From TMED78 sp036337035 (GTDB lineage: Bacteria > Pseudomonadota > Gammaproteobacteria > Steroidobacterales > Rariloculaceae): a stretch of 64,000 bases of DNA. The stretch spans positions 1 to 64,000 of the forward strand of contig JAYZFC010000006.1 in assembly GCA_036337035.1 (NCBI GenBank), read 5' to 3'. A program made the position numbers and the translations under genes. Positions 26,425 through 34,877 of the stretch are shown here, piece by piece (the first letter of the stretch is position 1; each line of letters starts with the position of its first letter). The notes under the pieces are model-generated. The model did not search any database, was not told where the DNA came from, and saw nothing but the letters and a program-made list of their open reading frames with translations.

Positions 26425-26670
26425 CTATAAATTTCTAGAATCATCGCTCTCAATAATTTCTATTGGATGATCCTTCTCTAATAGAATGCTTTCCGAAATA
26501 TGCCCCTCTGCAATCTCCCTAAGAGCTACAACTGTAGGTTTATCTCCTTCCCATTCAACTAAAGCGTCTGCTCCGTTAGATAATTGCCTAGCTCTCTTAG
26601 CTGCTACAAGCACTGTTTGAAAAATATTAGGGATTCTTTTATTACAATCCTCAACAGTAATTCGTGCCAT
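26425..26670 (-). CDS. rpoZ: RNA polymerase omega subunit
   Basis: An 81-residue protein that helps assemble RNA polymerase and is part of a ppGpp-binding site. It begins MARITVEDCNKRIPNIFQTVLVAAKRARQL with the conserved AKRARQL and a later ALREIAEG. It lies between gmk and spoT, as in E. coli. AAGGAG is seen just upstream. Confidence 0.96.
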   Translation of the reverse strand: MARITVEDCNKRIPNIFQTVLVAAKRARQLSNGADALVEWEGDKPTVVALREIAEGHISESILLEKDHPIEIIESDDSRNL

Positions 26671-26748
26671 AAAAAATTCTCCTTGGCTTAATTAATTGAA
26701 TCTTATTATAACTATATAAAATCTTTAGAAAAAATTAAAGATAATATT

Positions 26749-27381
26749 TTACTCTGACTCGATTATCCTAATAATCTTTCTTCTGTTAACAAGATTGAAA
26801 ATGCTATTTTCCTCTCCTTTTCCACATAAAATATTTTCAACCTGGTCATATGCTTTATTTATATCATCATTAATGACGACATAATCAAATTCTTCCCAAT
26901 GCTTCATATCTGAAGCTGCTTCATCCAATCTTCTTTTTATCACATCTTCTGAATCAGTAGAACGACCATAAAGTCTATTATTTAAATGAGACTTACTAGG
27001 AGGAAGAAGAAAAATACTTAAGCAATCAAGCTCAGAAGCGCGTATTTGACTAGCACCTTGCCAATCTAGTTCTAATATAACCCAGTTGCCTTTATCTAGC
27101 TCTAATTGAATATTTTTTTTACTTGTTCCATACCAATTACCAAAAACTTTAGCATACTCAGCAAAATAATCTTCCTTTACCAAATTGTTAAATTCCTCTG
27201 GCTTAATAAAGAAATAATCCTCCCCATTAATTTCGTTAGGTCTCTTTTTTCTAGTAGTATGTGAAATTGAAAATTTACACTTGGGAATATTTGATAATAA
27301 TAACTTAACCAATGTTGTTTTCCCAGTACCAGAGGGGGCTGAGATAACTATTAACCTACTATCTTTTATATCAAGCATCAT
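26749..27381 (-). CDS. gmk: Guanylate kinase
   Basis: Phosphorylates GMP to GDP. The P-loop SAPSGTGKTTL is at about residues 14-24, followed by SHTTRKKRPNEINGEDY (GMP-binding), the lid region and VILELDWQGASQIR. 210 residues from the first of two adjacent ATGs; the second (27378) has better spacing from AGGA, so the protein may be one residue shorter. It leads the gmk-rpoZ-spoT block and is divergent from rdgB across 83 bp. Confidence 0.96.
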   Translation of the reverse strand: MMLDIKDSRLIVISAPSGTGKTTLVKLLLSNIPKCKFSISHTTRKKRPNEINGEDYFFIKPEEFNNLVKEDYFAEYAKVFGNWYGTSKKNIQLELDKGNWVILELDWQGASQIRASELDCLSIFLLPPSKSHLNNRLYGRSTDSEDVIKRRLDEAASDMKHWEEFDYVVINDDINKAYDQVENILCGKGEENSIFNLVNRRKIIRIIESE

Positions 27382-27464
27382 TTATCCTAAAAAAATTAAA
27401 ATAATAACTATTTCATAAAAAGGTATAAAAATACTACCAAAAAAACAAATAAAGGTATTAACAA

Positions 27465-28073
27465 ATGAAAATAGACCGATATCAGTGGGTACTTGCTAGT
27501 GATAATAATGGAAAAATTGAAGAAATTCTTCAAGTACTTAAAGGCTTAAACATAGAAATAATTCCCCAGACTAAATTTGGAATTAGCACCCCAGAAGAGA
27601 CAGAATCTACCTTTATTGAGAATGCGCTTTTAAAAGCAAAGTTTGCCTCTTCTCAAACTGGGCTTCCATCTATTGCAGATGACTCAGGCTTATCTGTAGA
27701 ATTTCTTAATGGAGAGCCTGGCATATATTCATCAAGATATGCTGGACAAAGAAAAAGTGATGAAGCTAATATTAATAAATTACTTAATAAGCTAAAAGGC
27801 GTACCTGAGACAAAAAGATTAGCGTCCTTCCATGCAGTAACGGTCGCTATGAGGACTAAAGATGATCCTGCGCCGATAATCTGTTATGGGAAATGGGATG
27901 GAATAATTGCGGATAAGGCACATTTAAAAAACGGCTTTGGTTATGATCCTATATTTTTTGACCCTAATTTAAATAAAATGGCATCAGAGCTTTCTCTAGA
28001 AGAAAAAAATAGAGTGAGTCATAGGGCTCAAGCCCTAAAACACCTAAAAAAATATTTTAGCTACCAAAAATAG
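27465..28073 (+). CDS. rdgB: XTP/dITP pyrophosphatase (RdgB/HAM1)
   Basis: A nucleotide house-cleaning enzyme that removes non-canonical purine triphosphates. Signatures are WVLASDNNGKIEE at the N-terminus, SIADDSGLSVEFLNGEPGIYSSRYAG, and GFGYDPIFF with the closing SHRAQALKHL. 202 residues, normal. It is divergent from gmk and is followed by the largest non-coding stretch in the window. Confidence 0.95.
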   Translation: MKIDRYQWVLASDNNGKIEEILQVLKGLNIEIIPQTKFGISTPEETESTFIENALLKAKFASSQTGLPSIADDSGLSVEFLNGEPGIYSSRYAGQRKSDEANINKLLNKLKGVPETKRLASFHAVTVAMRTKDDPAPIICYGKWDGIIADKAHLKNGFGYDPIFFDPNLNKMASELSLEEKNRVSHRAQALKHLKKYFSYQK

Positions 28074-28307
28074 TTTTTTTTATCTTTCATATTAAAAATT
28101 TAACCCTATTGCACCATAAAGAAGCATTTTATACACAAAACACCAAATTAAATTTAATGCTACGATTTTTCCCATATATTTGTGTATGTATTATTTTATA
28201 TATCTTATAAGTTGTTGTTTTTTAAAATAAAAGCTTATTTTGGTAATTTTTTGGGCAATTTAAAAAAAAGTATTGATTTCATTGATAAATAGACTAATCA
28301 ACAGAGT

Positions 28308-28342
28308 TTTTCCACAAAGTTATCCACAAAAAATGTGAGTAA
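28308..28342. promoter_or_regulatory. Cluster of three DnaA-box-like 9-mers
   Basis: TTTTCCACA and TTATCCACA start 12 bp apart in the same direction. They are followed six bases later by TGTGAGTAA, the reverse complement of TTACTCACA. The first two fit the consensus TTWTNCACA; the third has one mismatch. They lie in the middle of the non-coding region between rdgB and rpmE. Confidence 0.45.
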
Positions 28343-28430
28343 GTCTAAAATTTGATAAAAATAGATACGAATGAATGAATTAGATATAAATCTTACACAA
28401 TTATCTATATATAAAATTAAGAAAATTGCT

Positions 28431-28456
28431 ATTTCAGTACCTAAAAATACTGAAAT
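28431..28456. repeat. Perfect 9-bp inverted repeat with 8-nt loop
   Basis: ATTTCAGTA (28431-28439) and TACTGAAAT (28448-28456) are exact reverse complements separated by CCTAAAAA. There is no following T-run, so it does not look like an intrinsic terminator. It lies 110-135 bp before rpmE and could be an operator, part of an RNA leader or part of the possible origin. Confidence 0.45.
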
Positions 28457-28565
28457 GTAGGAAATTACTGACAATTACTATATAAAGCAAATACCTACTT
28501 GTCTTTCAATAAATCCACACGTATCCTATTCATCCTTATTATAAAAATTAGTAATTTAACTTAGT

Positions 28566-28775
28566 ATGAAATCAGAAATCCATCCAAAATATAGTGATAT
28601 AAAAGTGACGTGTAGTTGTGGTAATTCCTTTATGACCAAATCAACTATCTCTGAGAATCTAAATATTGAAGTCTGTTCGCAATGCCATCCTTTCTACACA
28701 GGTAAACAAAAGATTGTAGACTCTGGGGGAAGAGTAGATAAATTCAAGAAAAGATACAGAAAAAGCAAGGAATAA
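28566..28775 (+). CDS. rpmE: 50S ribosomal protein L31
   Basis: A 69-residue large-subunit protein. It is the zinc-binding (C+) form: CSC at residues 16-18 and CSQC at about 37-40 make the four-cysteine site. MKSEIHPKY and the HPFYTGKQKIVDSGGRVDKF segment are the family signature. No zinc-free L31 paralogue is in the window. The stop is 17 bp before gltA. Confidence 0.96.
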   Translation: MKSEIHPKYSDIKVTCSCGNSFMTKSTISENLNIEVCSQCHPFYTGKQKIVDSGGRVDKFKKRYRKSKE

Positions 28776-28792
28776 ATAAGTGAGAAGCTTAT

Positions 28793-30091
28793 ATGTCAAA
28801 GAATAATTATACGCTTGAAAGCTCAGATGTTGGAAAAAGAATTGATCTTATAGAGCACAAAGGATCAGTTGGCCCTTCTGTTGTTGATGTTACATCAATT
28901 TATGAGCTGCAAGGAGTCTTTACATTCGATCCAGGTTTTGCATCAACGGCTTGCTGTAAAAGTGATATAACATATATAGATGGGGAAAAAGGAATATTAA
29001 TGTATAGGGGCTACCCTATAGAAGCCTTAGCTAAATCATCAAATTTTCTTGAAGTATCTTATTTGTTACTTAATGGAGAGCTACCTAATAAAGAACAAAT
29101 GGAAAACTTCAAAACAATAATAGGTAATGATTTAAAACTAGATCAAATAATACTGAATGTACTAAAAGCCTTTAATGCGAATGCTCACCCAATGGCAATC
29201 TTGTCAGCAGCACTTAGCTCTATGGCAGCACTCCATAATGATTCTGTAAATATAAGCAATAAAGATGACAGGAAGAGTTTTAATATCAAAATTATTGCGC
29301 AAGTTCCTATTATAGCATCTGCAGCATTTAGACATATTAGTAATAAAGATTTTATAGCCCCAAATAAATCACTTGGATATTGTGACAATATTCTTAACAT
29401 GTTTTTTGCTGATACAAATTCTAACTTTGAAATCAATCCGATAACTTCAGAAGCTCTTGATCTTTTATTAATACTTCACGCAGATCACGAACAAAATTGC
29501 AGCACATCTACTGTAAGGATGTCAGGAAGTTCAGGTGTCAACCCGTATGCTGCAATTGCTGCAGGTGTAACTGCTCTTTGGGGTCCTGCTCATGGTGGAG
29601 CAAATGAAGCAGTAATAAATATGCTAGATCAAATAGAATCTATTGACCAGATAGATACTTATGTTAATAAAGCTAAAGATAAAAAAGATCCCTTTAGGCT
29701 AATGGGCTTTGGGCATAGGGTTTACAAAAACTATGATCCGAGAGCTACAATTATTAGAGAAATGTGTCATCGAGTACTCAATAGTCTTGGTCAAAAAAGC
29801 TCACCTATATTAGATAAGGCAATCAAATTAGAAGAAATAGCATTAAAAGACGATTACTTTATTGAGAAAAATCTTTACCCAAATGTTGATTTTTACTCTG
29901 GAATTATCTATCAGGCAATAGGGATACCAAAATCTATGTTTACAGTAATGTTTGCAATAGCTAGATGTGCGGGATGGCTTGCTCACTGGAATGAAATGAT
30001 TGAAGATCCATTAACTAGAATAGGCAGACCAAGACAGCTTTATACCGGCGCCAAAGAAAGAAGCTATATAGCAATAAAAGATAGGAATTAA
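28793..30091 (+). CDS. gltA: Citrate synthase (type II)
   Basis: Condenses oxaloacetate and acetyl-CoA at the entry to the TCA cycle. The catalytic residues are seen in LWGPAHGGANEAV, MGFGHRVYKNYDPRA and NVDFYSGIIY. The N-terminal domain with YRGYPIEALAKSSNFLEVSYLLL and length 432 match the hexameric, NADH-regulated proteobacterial type. The last four bases overlap the stop of the convergent neighbour. Confidence 0.96.
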   Translation: MSKNNYTLESSDVGKRIDLIEHKGSVGPSVVDVTSIYELQGVFTFDPGFASTACCKSDITYIDGEKGILMYRGYPIEALAKSSNFLEVSYLLLNGELPNKEQMENFKTIIGNDLKLDQIILNVLKAFNANAHPMAILSAALSSMAALHNDSVNISNKDDRKSFNIKIIAQVPIIASAAFRHISNKDFIAPNKSLGYCDNILNMFFADTNSNFEINPITSEALDLLLILHADHEQNCSTSTVRMSGSSGVNPYAAIAAGVTALWGPAHGGANEAVINMLDQIESIDQIDTYVNKAKDKKDPFRLMGFGHRVYKNYDPRATIIREMCHRVLNSLGQKSSPILDKAIKLEEIALKDDYFIEKNLYPNVDFYSGIIYQAIGIPKSMFTVMFAIARCAGWLAHWNEMIEDPLTRIGRPRQLYTGAKERSYIAIKDRN

Positions 30092-30696
30092 ATACCTTTA
30101 TTCATTAAAGATAATAGTTTTATTCTGCCAATACCCTTCATAGGTCTTCTATCAATTGGGCTTAAAGGAGGATTATGCTCACTTTTTTTTCCAAATACCA
30201 TCAAATGAATCACTATATCTTCTATAGCAAAAGAAAACCCAGGAATATTGAATCTAGATTTTCCGTGAAATTGATACCTTTTTTGAAAGTTTTTAAACTG
30301 TAAATTTTCCTTTTCAAGAATAATAATAAGGTCCTCTATAACATCAGTAAATACATGTATCTCAACTGGCGAATTAAATGATGCACTACCAGAATACACC
30401 GAACCTACCAACCTGGGGGAAAAATCCTTAACTATCCCCATAATCTTTAAAGCTAAACATCTCATCTCAACTAAATGGCCTATAGTATTATTTTTATCAA
30501 CATTATTGTGCCACTCTAATATACTATTCTCTATTTCAATATTCCTAGGCAGGATGCTCATAGAATCAACGCCATGTCTCTGTGCTGCCTTTCTTTTAGC
30601 TAATCCATAATCTTGAATTCCATTTTCTAAAATAATCCTAGCTGCTTCCTTTGCTAAAATTTTCCTCATATGAATTTTGTTATTTTGTTTATTCAT
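30088..30696 (-). CDS. Uncharacterised protein with a nucleotidyltransferase-like segment
   Basis: I cannot name a family with confidence. The 202 residues start with a helical, basic N-terminus (KILAKEAARIILENGIQDY, then LAKRKAAQRHG). The centre reads PRLVGSVYSGSASFNSPVEIHVFTD, which resembles the G-S and paired acidic pattern of nucleotidyltransferase folds, although the second motif here has His where Asp is usual (EIHVFTD). The end is IEDIVIHLMVFG and a proline-rich, basic tail. It lies 7 bp after ponA on the same strand and overlaps gltA by 4 bp at the stops. Confidence 0.65.
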   Translation of the reverse strand: MNKQNNKIHMRKILAKEAARIILENGIQDYGLAKRKAAQRHGVDSMSILPRNIEIENSILEWHNNVDKNNTIGHLVEMRCLALKIMGIVKDFSPRLVGSVYSGSASFNSPVEIHVFTDVIEDLIIILEKENLQFKNFQKRYQFHGKSRFNIPGFSFAIEDIVIHLMVFGKKSEHNPPLSPIDRRPMKGIGRIKLLSLMNKGI

Positions 30697-30703
30697 TTAT
30701 AAA

Positions 30704-33190
30704 TTAAAAAATAGACTCTATTTTAATTTCATCATCTTCAGGACTATCTAGCAAATCTTTTTCAGATAGTAAAAGCGATTCCTGTATCTCTCTTTGTGGA
30801 ACATGATCAGTTCTAAATTTTTCAAAAATAGTTTCTTGACTCAATGAAGAAGTAGTCAAACCACTTTCCGGGTTAATCCTTACATTCACTATACCTAAAG
30901 GCTGTTCCAATATTTTGTTCTCTACTCCTCTAAGAGCCTCTTGCATAAATTCTATCCACATAGGAAGAGCTGTTCTTCCGCCCTCTTCGTATCGCCCTAG
31001 AGACCTCTCTTGATCAAAGCCAACCCAAGTTGCTGCTACTATATCCTGATTAAAGCCAGCAAACCATGCATCTCTTCTATCATTAGAGGTGCCCGTCTTG
31101 CCTGATAAATCTTCACGGCCCAAAATATTATAAGCTCTTCTGCCGGTTCCTCTTTTGATAACATCTCCCATCATGTCGGTTATAAGATAAGCATTTTCTG
31201 CAGAAATAATTCTTGGCGCAAAAATTTGTTCTGGGTATAACATAAATGCCTCATCAATTAATTTTCTTTCTGTGGAAGGTAGTAAATTTTTTTCATCACA
31301 ACTAGAACAAACTAGTTTTGGAGAGGCTTCGAATAGAATATTACCATCTCTATCTTCAACTCTTTGAATGAAGTAACTTTCTACCTTGTACCCACCATTA
31401 GCAAAAGTAGCATATCCATTTACTAAATCTAAAGGTGATATGCCTCCAGCTCCTAGAGCAAGAGTAGCATTTTCAGGAAGAGCTACTTCATCAAACCCAA
31501 AATTTTCTAAGTACTCTACAGTATTAGATATTCCAGTCTGCTGAACAACTCTGACTGAAACTAAATTTAAAGATCTCACTAGAGCTTCTCGAAGTCGAGT
31601 TGGTCCATTAAATCTTCCATCATAATTTTCTGGTCTCCAGACTGATTCAAGCTCTTGACTGGATTCTACTATGGGAGCGTCATTAACTATTGTTGCTGCT
31701 GTAAAGCCATTTTCTAATGCTGCTGAATAAACAAAAGGCTTAAAAGATGAGCCGGGTTGTCTCTTTGACTGAACAGCCCTATTATAATTACTTAAATCAA
31801 AATCATAACCTCCAACTAGAGAGATAATGGCTCCATCTTGTGGATCCAAAGCAACTATGGCACCTTGAACTTCTGGCTTTTGAGTCAAATTTAAGCTATC
31901 CCTATCAAAAAGAGCCACATCTCCTATATTCAAAACATCCGAAATAAATTCAGGGTCAGGTCCTACACTGTCATCGCTTAAATACCTTCTTGCCCAGCTA
32001 ACCGACTCTATACCTATACTTTCAAGCCCTTGACCTGCAAAAAAAATAACTGCTGTCTCATTGTTAAATCTGTTATCTATATTTAAATCAACAACAAGAC
32101 CAACCTGAGAATCATCTGAATTAAATGCTGAGTAACTCTGAATAATATCTAACCATAATTTATTTTGTTGTTCTGGATCAGGAGAAACTAAGCTTTCTGG
32201 TTCTAGAGAAGATATGACACCTTTATAGCCGTGTCTTTCATCATAAGATTTTAAAGTATTCTTTAAAGCATTCATTGCCTTTTCCTGTAGACGGCTATCT
32301 ATAGTGGTAGTAACCTTCAAGCCTGAGCTCAAAGCTGATGATCCAAATCTTCTCACCATCTCTAATCTAACCATTTCAGCTAAATATCTTGCATCTATTC
32401 CTATTTCTCTATCGTACCTTATGCTTTCAACCCTAGTATCTAGAGCCTCTTGAAAATCTGACTCAGAAATATAATCTAGCTCCCTCATCCGTCTTAATAC
32501 ATAAGCCCTCCTGAGCATTGCTCTCTGAGGACTATTATATGGATTATTTATTGATGGGCCTTGAGGTATACCAGCTAATATAGCTACCTCTGAAATAGTT
32601 AAATCAATTAAATCCTTATTAAAAAACCTCTGAGCTGCTGCTGATACTCCTGTTGAGTGCTGTCCAAAAAAAGTACCATTAAGATATAATTCTAAAATTT
32701 CTTCTTTTGTAAATTCACTTTCAATCCTAATAGATAAAATAAGTTCTTTAAACTTTCTTACAAATGTCTTATCTCTTGATAACGCATAAGTTCTAGCAAC
32801 CTGATTAGTAATAGTGCTGCCGCCCTGATTGATCTCACCACCACTAACTATAAAATTAATCCCGGCTCTTATATAACCTTGATAATCAAAACCAGGATGA
32901 GAGAAAAAACGGTCATCTTCTGCAGCTAAGAAAGCGTTGATAACAATCTCAGGAATATCTTCATAGTTAGTTTCTACTCTTCTTGTAGCGCCAAATTCGT
33001 AGATAAAATCTCCATCTCTACTATATATTCGTAAAGGAGTCTCTAGCCGCTCATCTCTAATAGATTGTGCTTCAGGAAGGGTTGGAGCCACATAATAGTA
33101 CGCTCCAGACATAAGACTGCCAAAAATAAACCCCGTTATTAAAAAATAAATAACAAATAAACTGAAAATTTTTTGATAATTTTCTATCAT
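30704..33190 (-). CDS. ponA: Penicillin-binding protein 1A (bifunctional)
   Basis: A peptidoglycan glycosyltransferase and transpeptidase anchored by one N-terminal helix. The GT51 domain has EDDRFFSHPGFDYQG (catalytic Glu) and GGSTITNQVARTY. The transpeptidase motifs are GSSFKPF (active Ser), SLN in VRSLNLVSV, and KTGTSNDRRDAWF. An OB-like insert lies between the two domains, and 828 residues fit PBP1A. In many relatives pilMNOPQ and aroK follow on the divergent side; here aroK is the immediate divergent neighbour, 50 bp away, and pil genes are absent. Confidence 0.96.
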   Translation of the reverse strand: MIENYQKIFSLFVIYFLITGFIFGSLMSGAYYYVAPTLPEAQSIRDERLETPLRIYSRDGDFIYEFGATRRVETNYEDIPEIVINAFLAAEDDRFFSHPGFDYQGYIRAGINFIVSGGEINQGGSTITNQVARTYALSRDKTFVRKFKELILSIRIESEFTKEEILELYLNGTFFGQHSTGVSAAAQRFFNKDLIDLTISEVAILAGIPQGPSINNPYNSPQRAMLRRAYVLRRMRELDYISESDFQEALDTRVESIRYDREIGIDARYLAEMVRLEMVRRFGSSALSSGLKVTTTIDSRLQEKAMNALKNTLKSYDERHGYKGVISSLEPESLVSPDPEQQNKLWLDIIQSYSAFNSDDSQVGLVVDLNIDNRFNNETAVIFFAGQGLESIGIESVSWARRYLSDDSVGPDPEFISDVLNIGDVALFDRDSLNLTQKPEVQGAIVALDPQDGAIISLVGGYDFDLSNYNRAVQSKRQPGSSFKPFVYSAALENGFTAATIVNDAPIVESSQELESVWRPENYDGRFNGPTRLREALVRSLNLVSVRVVQQTGISNTVEYLENFGFDEVALPENATLALGAGGISPLDLVNGYATFANGGYKVESYFIQRVEDRDGNILFEASPKLVCSSCDEKNLLPSTERKLIDEAFMLYPEQIFAPRIISAENAYLITDMMGDVIKRGTGRRAYNILGREDLSGKTGTSNDRRDAWFAGFNQDIVAATWVGFDQERSLGRYEEGGRTALPMWIEFMQEALRGVENKILEQPLGIVNVRINPESGLTTSSLSQETIFEKFRTDHVPQREIQESLLLSEKDLLDSPEDDEIKIESIF

Positions 33191-33240
33191 AAAAAAATTA
33201 CTATTACTCTTTAATACTAATTTTAATATATTATCTCAAG

Positions 33241-33768
33241 ATGAAAGAAATAACGAATATTTATCTAGTTGGCCCTATGGGCTCTGGAAAAACTACGATA
33301 GGAAATAAATTAGCAAAAGAACTAAAACTTAATTTCTATGATACCGACAAAGAAATAGAGCTTAAAACAGGGGTGGAAATATCCTATATATTTGAGAAGG
33401 AAGGAGAGGCAGGCTTTAGAATTAGAGAAAAAGAGGCTATTCGTAAACTAACGAAGCTAGAATCTATTGTTCTTTCAACAGGTGGTGGCTCTATAATTAA
33501 TAAAGAGGTAAGAGAAAATCTAAAGGATACAGGCATAATTATTTTTCTAGAAGCTAGTATTGAAAAACAATTATTACAAACAGGCTATAATGATAATAGA
33601 CCATTATTAAATAATGGAGATAAGCGAAGCAAACTCGAGAAACTTTATAAATTAAGAAAACCTATTTATAAAAATATTGCTGATATTGAGATTAATACTA
33701 ACAATAAAAATATAAAACGTATAATTGAAGATATAAAGAAAAAACTAAATCTATTTAAAAAAAAATAA
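33241..33768 (+). CDS. aroK: Shikimate kinase
   Basis: Phosphorylates shikimate in chorismate synthesis. Walker A GPMGSGKTTIG is at about residues 11-21, then FYDTDKEIE (substrate Asp) and VLSTGGGSIIN. The lid motif NDNRPLL is present. 175 residues. It is paired with aroB, 20 bp downstream, and divergent from ponA. Confidence 0.95.
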   Translation: MKEITNIYLVGPMGSGKTTIGNKLAKELKLNFYDTDKEIELKTGVEISYIFEKEGEAGFRIREKEAIRKLTKLESIVLSTGGGSIINKEVRENLKDTGIIIFLEASIEKQLLQTGYNDNRPLLNNGDKRSKLEKLYKLRKPIYKNIADIEINTNNKNIKRIIEDIKKKLNLFKKK

Positions 33769-33788
33769 TAAACGAAAAGGTTAGTTGT

Positions 33789-34868
33789 ATGGAAAATTTA
33801 GTGGTCCCAATAAAAAATAAGAGCTACGAGATTTATATAGGCTCAGGACTTCTTTCTACCAATAAAATTTTTGATGATAATGTTTATAGTGACCAGGTAC
33901 TTATTGTCACTAATAATATAGTGGCCCCGCTGTATCTAGACACAGTAAAAGCAAGCCTTAAAAATAAAGATATTGCTTCAATTATTCTGAAAGATGGAGA
34001 AAACCAGAAAAATTTAGATAGCTTTTCAAAGATAATTGATAAACTAATTAAAAATAAATTTAATAGAGAATCATATATTATAGCACTAGGTGGTGGTGTG
34101 ATTGGAGATATAGCTGGCTTTGCAGCAGCATCCTATCAAAGAGGGATAAATTACATACAAGTACCTACTACATTATTAGCTCAAGTAGATTCTTCAATTG
34201 GAGGAAAGACTGCAGTTAATCATATAAAAGCGAAGAATATGATCGGGGCTTTTTATCAACCTAAATGTGTAATTTCAGATACTGATACACTAAATACACT
34301 TCCCAAAAGAGAATTTCTATCTGGCTTAGCAGAAGTAATTAAACATAGCCTGATTATGGATCCTGAGTTTTTTGATTGGCTAGAATCTAACTATGAAAAA
34401 GTTATCAATTATGATAAGAAGTCTCTTAAATTTTTGATTAAAAAAAACTGCGAGCTGAAGTCTTCAATTGTTGCAGAAGATGAAAAAGAAAAAGGAATTA
34501 GAGCTCTTCTAAATCTTGGTCATACATTTGGCCATGCTCTAGAAACAATGACAGGATATAATAAGCTACTGCATGGGGAAGCTGTTGCAATAGGTATAAG
34601 TATAGTTTCACAAATTTCTTACGAACTAGGGTTATTAGGTAGTGATAATCTAGATAGAATTATTAAAATTTTTAATAACGTGGGTTTACCAACGAAAATT
34701 GATAAAATAGATCCAGAAGAGCTTATTGATTGTATCTACTTAGATAAAAAAATAGATTTATCAGGGCTAAGACTGATACTGCTCAATAAAATAGGTAAAG
34801 CTTCAATAATACAAGCTCCAGAAAAAATTAAACTAATTTCCTTACTAAAAAAAATATTAAATGGTTAA
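33789..34868 (+). CDS. aroB: 3-dehydroquinate synthase
   Basis: NAD- and zinc-dependent cyclase, second step of the shikimate pathway. Signatures include IALGGGVIGDIAGFAAASYQRG, QVPTTLLAQVDSSIGGKTAVNH and the metal-binding GHTFGHALE and LLHGEAVAIG. 359 residues, normal. It follows aroK and precedes dgt by 9 bp. Confidence 0.96.
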   Translation: MENLVVPIKNKSYEIYIGSGLLSTNKIFDDNVYSDQVLIVTNNIVAPLYLDTVKASLKNKDIASIILKDGENQKNLDSFSKIIDKLIKNKFNRESYIIALGGGVIGDIAGFAAASYQRGINYIQVPTTLLAQVDSSIGGKTAVNHIKAKNMIGAFYQPKCVISDTDTLNTLPKREFLSGLAEVIKHSLIMDPEFFDWLESNYEKVINYDKKSLKFLIKKNCELKSSIVAEDEKEKGIRALLNLGHTFGHALETMTGYNKLLHGEAVAIGISIVSQISYELGLLGSDNLDRIIKIFNNVGLPTKIDKIDPEELIDCIYLDKKIDLSGLRLILLNKIGKASIIQAPEKIKLISLLKKILNG

Positions 34869-34877
34869 CTATTTAAA

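Larger units (their letters stand above)
28074..28565. other. oriC: 492-bp AT-rich non-coding region, candidate replication origin
   Basis: This is the only gene-free stretch above 300 bp. It holds DnaA-box-like 9-mers: TTATACACA (28129-28137), TTTTCCACA (28308-28316), perfect TTATCCACA (28320-28328), TTACTCACA on the minus strand (28334-28342) and TCTTACACA (28391-28399). A very AT-rich segment (about 28200-28290) could serve as an unwinding element. Several genes in the window (spoT, rpoZ, gmk, recG, hemY, uvrD, xerC, dapF, ubiE, ubiB, trkH) lie near oriC in E. coli. Gene direction is mostly minus to the left and plus just to the right. No dnaA, mnmG or tRNA is next to it. A single perfect box is expected about once by chance in 64 kb of this composition (my rough estimate); the clustering is the argument. 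Confidence 0.4.

Noticed and set aside
28074..28565. tRNA, tmRNA or other structured RNA gene in the large spacer
   Set aside because: No T-loop GGTTCGA-like motif, no CCA-type acceptor stem and no GC-rich helices were found by eye; the region is too AT-rich for those genes.
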